Source: Planctomycetota bacterium (GTDB taxonomy: Bacteria > Planctomycetota > Brocadiia > JAJRTI01). Taken from it: a DNA stretch of 13,155 nucleotides. Below, piece after piece: positions 11,575 to 13,155 of the stretch. The stretch's first letter is position 1. The number at the start of each line of letters is the position of its first letter. The stretch is from contig JAJRTI010000229.1 in the NCBI GenBank assembly GCA_024278415.1, positions 1 through 13,155 on the forward strand, given 5' to 3'. Under the pieces are notes generated by a model that saw nothing but the letters and a program-made list of their open reading frames with translations, was not told the origin of the DNA and did no database searches. The translations under genes were made by a program, and so were the position numbers.

Positions 11575-12551
11575 ATGCAGCATGTGCGACGCGGCAGTGC
11601 CGGAATTTTGCAGGCCACTCAGGCCGCGCTGGCCCAGTTCTTGCGGGGGGGGTAGCGCTCTCTCTACTGGTCACGCCCCTGGCGTTTGCCGCGGCGCCCC
11701 CAGCCTTGCGCGGCGGGATGGAGGCACTTGACAAGGGGAAGGTAGCGGAGGCCACGCTGTTCTTCTCCATGGCGCAGAACCAGGCGCCTGGATACGCACC
11801 CGTCCATCGGTTCGCGGCAAAGGCCCACGAGTGCGCAGGCAATTGGGCGCTGGCCGCGGTCGCATGCCAGAAGCTGTTGGGCTTGGGCGCGCCAGACGCT
11901 GCGCGCGTGAAGGCCCACATCAAGCTGCTGCATGAAGCGGAGAGAGGCGGCCTCTCTTGGGAGCCGTTCCAGTGCGTAACGGCGAGCGGTAACGATGGCA
12001 AGGCGGTGGCTGCTCTTGCCAATGGAGCGTGTCGAGACAAGTATTCGCTGTCCGTGCTGCGATTGTGGGGCATGGCCTGGCGAGCCCGAATGGCTTGGCA
12101 GGCCAAGGACTACGCGCTGGCCGCCAAACGGTACGAATCGCTGTTCGGAGTCAAGCCGCTGGTGTCCTTGCCCGTGTGCCGGCTGCATTGGGCCGATGCG
12201 CTTGCCAAGCAAGGAGGGTTCGCCAAGGGATCCAAGCTTTATCAGCGGCTGATCAATACGGAGGACAAGCCGGTTGTGCAGGCCGCGCGCGCTGGGCTCG
12301 CTGAGCTGTTCATGCTCTGGGGCCAGGACCGAATCAAGGCCAAGGATTGGCGCCGGGCCGAAGCGTACCTGGCCAAGGCATGGGCCGGCGGCCGGAAGGA
12401 CGCGCTCAAGCCGTATCTGGACGCGCTCAAGCGACGCGGCCGGTTCGCTCGCGCACGGGACGTGCTCTCTGAGGCGATCGCCGCTCCTTCGAGCGACGCC
12501 CAGGCGCAGTCGCCCGAGGAAAAGGAGCTGCACGAGGAGGGCGTCCCATGA
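11575..12551 (+). CDS. Exported TPR-repeat protein, frameshifted at a G8 run near its start
   Basis: The ATG at 11575 has AGAGGG seven bases upstream and opens a basic N-terminal stretch (MQHVRRGSAGILQATQAAL) that meets TAG right after eight G (11645-11652). One extra G, or a -1 slip on the run, joins it to the long frame that ends at 12551. The joined product is about 325 residues. Its start then has a hydrophobic segment VALSLLVTPLAFA and an AAAP cleavage-like site, so it is probably exported. The body shows repeated helix pairs typical of TPR proteins (GGMEALDKGKVAEATLFFSM, NWALAAVACQKLL, KDYALAAKRYESLF, KDWRRAEAYLAKAW, GRFARARDVLSEA). The joined frame has no other plausible start. The end overlaps the next gene by ATGA. 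Partners and function are unknown; TPRs suggest a scaffold or assembly role at the envelope. Confidence 0.75.
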
Positions 12552-13155
12552 GCGTTTGGACTGTTCGGAGTCCCGCCTTCAGGCGGTCTGGCGTCGGGGA
12601 CGCGATGCGGAAGTCCCGCACGTGCGGGAATCGCATCGTGCCCCCAGACAGCGGACCGCTTTCGTTCGTAGTGGCGACCGTAAGGGCGCCTCTGGCCGGT
12701 GCGTCGCAGAAGCGGAAGGCCCTCACGGGCCTACTACAAGCGCCAGCCTTCGTCCGCATCTCTCTCGCCTTCCTCTGCCTCCTCGCCGCCGCGGCCACAG
12801 CCGCGGCCGAGCCTCCCGCCCAACTCGCGCAGCGCCTCATCCTCCAGCGCAAGTACCACGAGGCTATCGTGTACCTCGATATGGCCGTAGCGGAGAACCC
12901 CAAGGATGCCCGGTCCTGGACGAGCCTGGCCCAATGCCACGTGCGCGTGGGCAACATGAAGCAGGCCAGCGCCGCTCTCGACGGGCTGGCAAAGGCCCGG
13001 CCATCACAAAAAATGCTGGCCGCTCTCGAAGCCAAGATGGTCGCCGCGTGCCAGCGCTGCATCCCGCGGCTCGCCAAGGGCGACGCGTCCGCTGCCGAGG
13101 AACTGCGCCGCGTCGCCGCCGCGCGCAACGCGATCACCGCCATCCGCGGCCGGGC
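12548..13155 (+). CDS. Second TPR-like exported protein, partial (runs off the window) with repeat-filled 5' end
   Basis: This frame starts at the ATGA overlap with the previous gene and stays open for 202 codons to the window end, so the 3' end is missing. A hydrophobic export segment lies at residues 69-88 (RISLAFLCLLAAAATAAA), unusually deep. TPR-like helices follow, AQRLILQRKYHEAIVYLDMA and SWTSLAQCHVRVGNMKQASA, and a Cys pair lies further on (CQRCIP). Residues of about 5-64 are encoded by palindromic repeat DNA, which suggests the repeats entered the gene between start codon and signal sequence without breaking the frame. No other start codon with a ribosome site is seen closer to the export segment. 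It would work together with the upstream TPR protein as a coupled pair. Confidence 0.65.
   Translation, partial: MSVWTVRSPAFRRSGVGDAMRKSRTCGNRIVPPDSGPLSFVVATVRAPLAGASQKRKALTGLLQAPAFVRISLAFLCLLAAAATAAAEPPAQLAQRLILQRKYHEAIVYLDMAVAENPKDARSWTSLAQCHVRVGNMKQASAALDGLAKARPSQKMLAALEAKMVAACQRCIPRLAKGDASAAEELRRVAAARNAITAIRGR
12565..12739. repeat. Cluster of palindromic REP-like elements inside the start of the second TPR gene
   Basis: Three structures follow each other. CCGCC-TTCA-GGCGG (12573-12586) is a perfect hairpin. CGATGCG (12603-12609) and CGCATCG (12632-12638) enclose the 14-base palindrome CCCGCACGTGCGGG (12615-12628). An inverted pair, roughly GTAGTGGCGACCGTAAGG and its diverged partner ending in CCTACTACAA (12666-12739), is related to the element at 9134-9200. 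The cluster begins right after the preceding TPR gene's stop. Confidence 0.6.

Noticed and set aside
12565..12739. CRISPR array
   Set aside because: The repeats are few, of different sequence, and palindromic without regular spacers; no cas genes are present.

Overview
The window is GC-rich bacterial DNA with ATG, GTG and TTG starts and Shine-Dalgarno sites. It probably comes from a member of the Planctomycetota or a related lineage (PVC group or similar). The hints are a DUF6785/DUF6784-like polytopic membrane protein, a glycyl radical enzyme of unassigned subfamily, an ECF sigma factor with a DUF5667-type partner, and several palindromic REP-like elements between genes. No rRNA or 16S marker is present, so the placement is only suggestive. 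I saw no tRNA, CRISPR array or transposase gene.

Left part (1-4362), a metal/thiol-stress region. On the minus strand a TTG-start ECF sigma factor (2124-1579) overlaps a membrane-anchored DUF5667 anti-sigma-like protein with a Cys-rich tail (1598-765). Next comes a Met-rich Spy/CpxP-like periplasmic protein (711-157). Upstream of the sigma gene is an ArsR-family regulator (2596-2240) with a strong sigma70 promoter and an inverted-repeat operator. Divergent from it, on the plus strand, is a MerR-led operon (2841-4306). It has a near-textbook mer operator/promoter and a MerR with the three Hg(II)-binding cysteines at canonical spacing. Then follow a thioredoxin-fold piece and a four-helix membrane piece, in one frame but split by a TAA, and a seven-cysteine glutaredoxin-like protein. 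No mercuric reductase (merA) or organomercurial lyase (merB) is visible. The operon looks able to sense and move the metal but lacks the usual reduction step.

Middle part (4658-11339), all minus strand and apparently catabolic. In transcription order it holds a DUF6785/6784-like membrane protein (11339-9402), a TIM-barrel protein (8891-8106), a zinc-dependent medium-chain dehydrogenase (8082-7060) interrupted by one in-frame TAG, and a glycyl radical enzyme (6763-4658) with its catalytic Cys and radical Gly intact. No radical-SAM activating enzyme is in the window. A route of uptake, dehydrogenation and radical cleavage or elimination is reasonable, but the substrate cannot be named.

Right part (11485-13155), plus strand. 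A promoter with a TGCAAC-type palindrome precedes two exported TPR-repeat proteins whose genes overlap by ATGA. The first needs a one-base shift at a run of eight G to join its start to its body. The second runs off the window, and its 5' end is threaded by palindromic repeats that stay in frame.

A recurring theme is damage or recoding. There are two in-frame stops in otherwise intact families (TAA at 3461, TAG at 7924), one homopolymer frameshift (G8 at 11645), and five places with palindromic repeats. Sequencing error, real pseudogenisation and programmed events cannot be told apart from this sequence alone.
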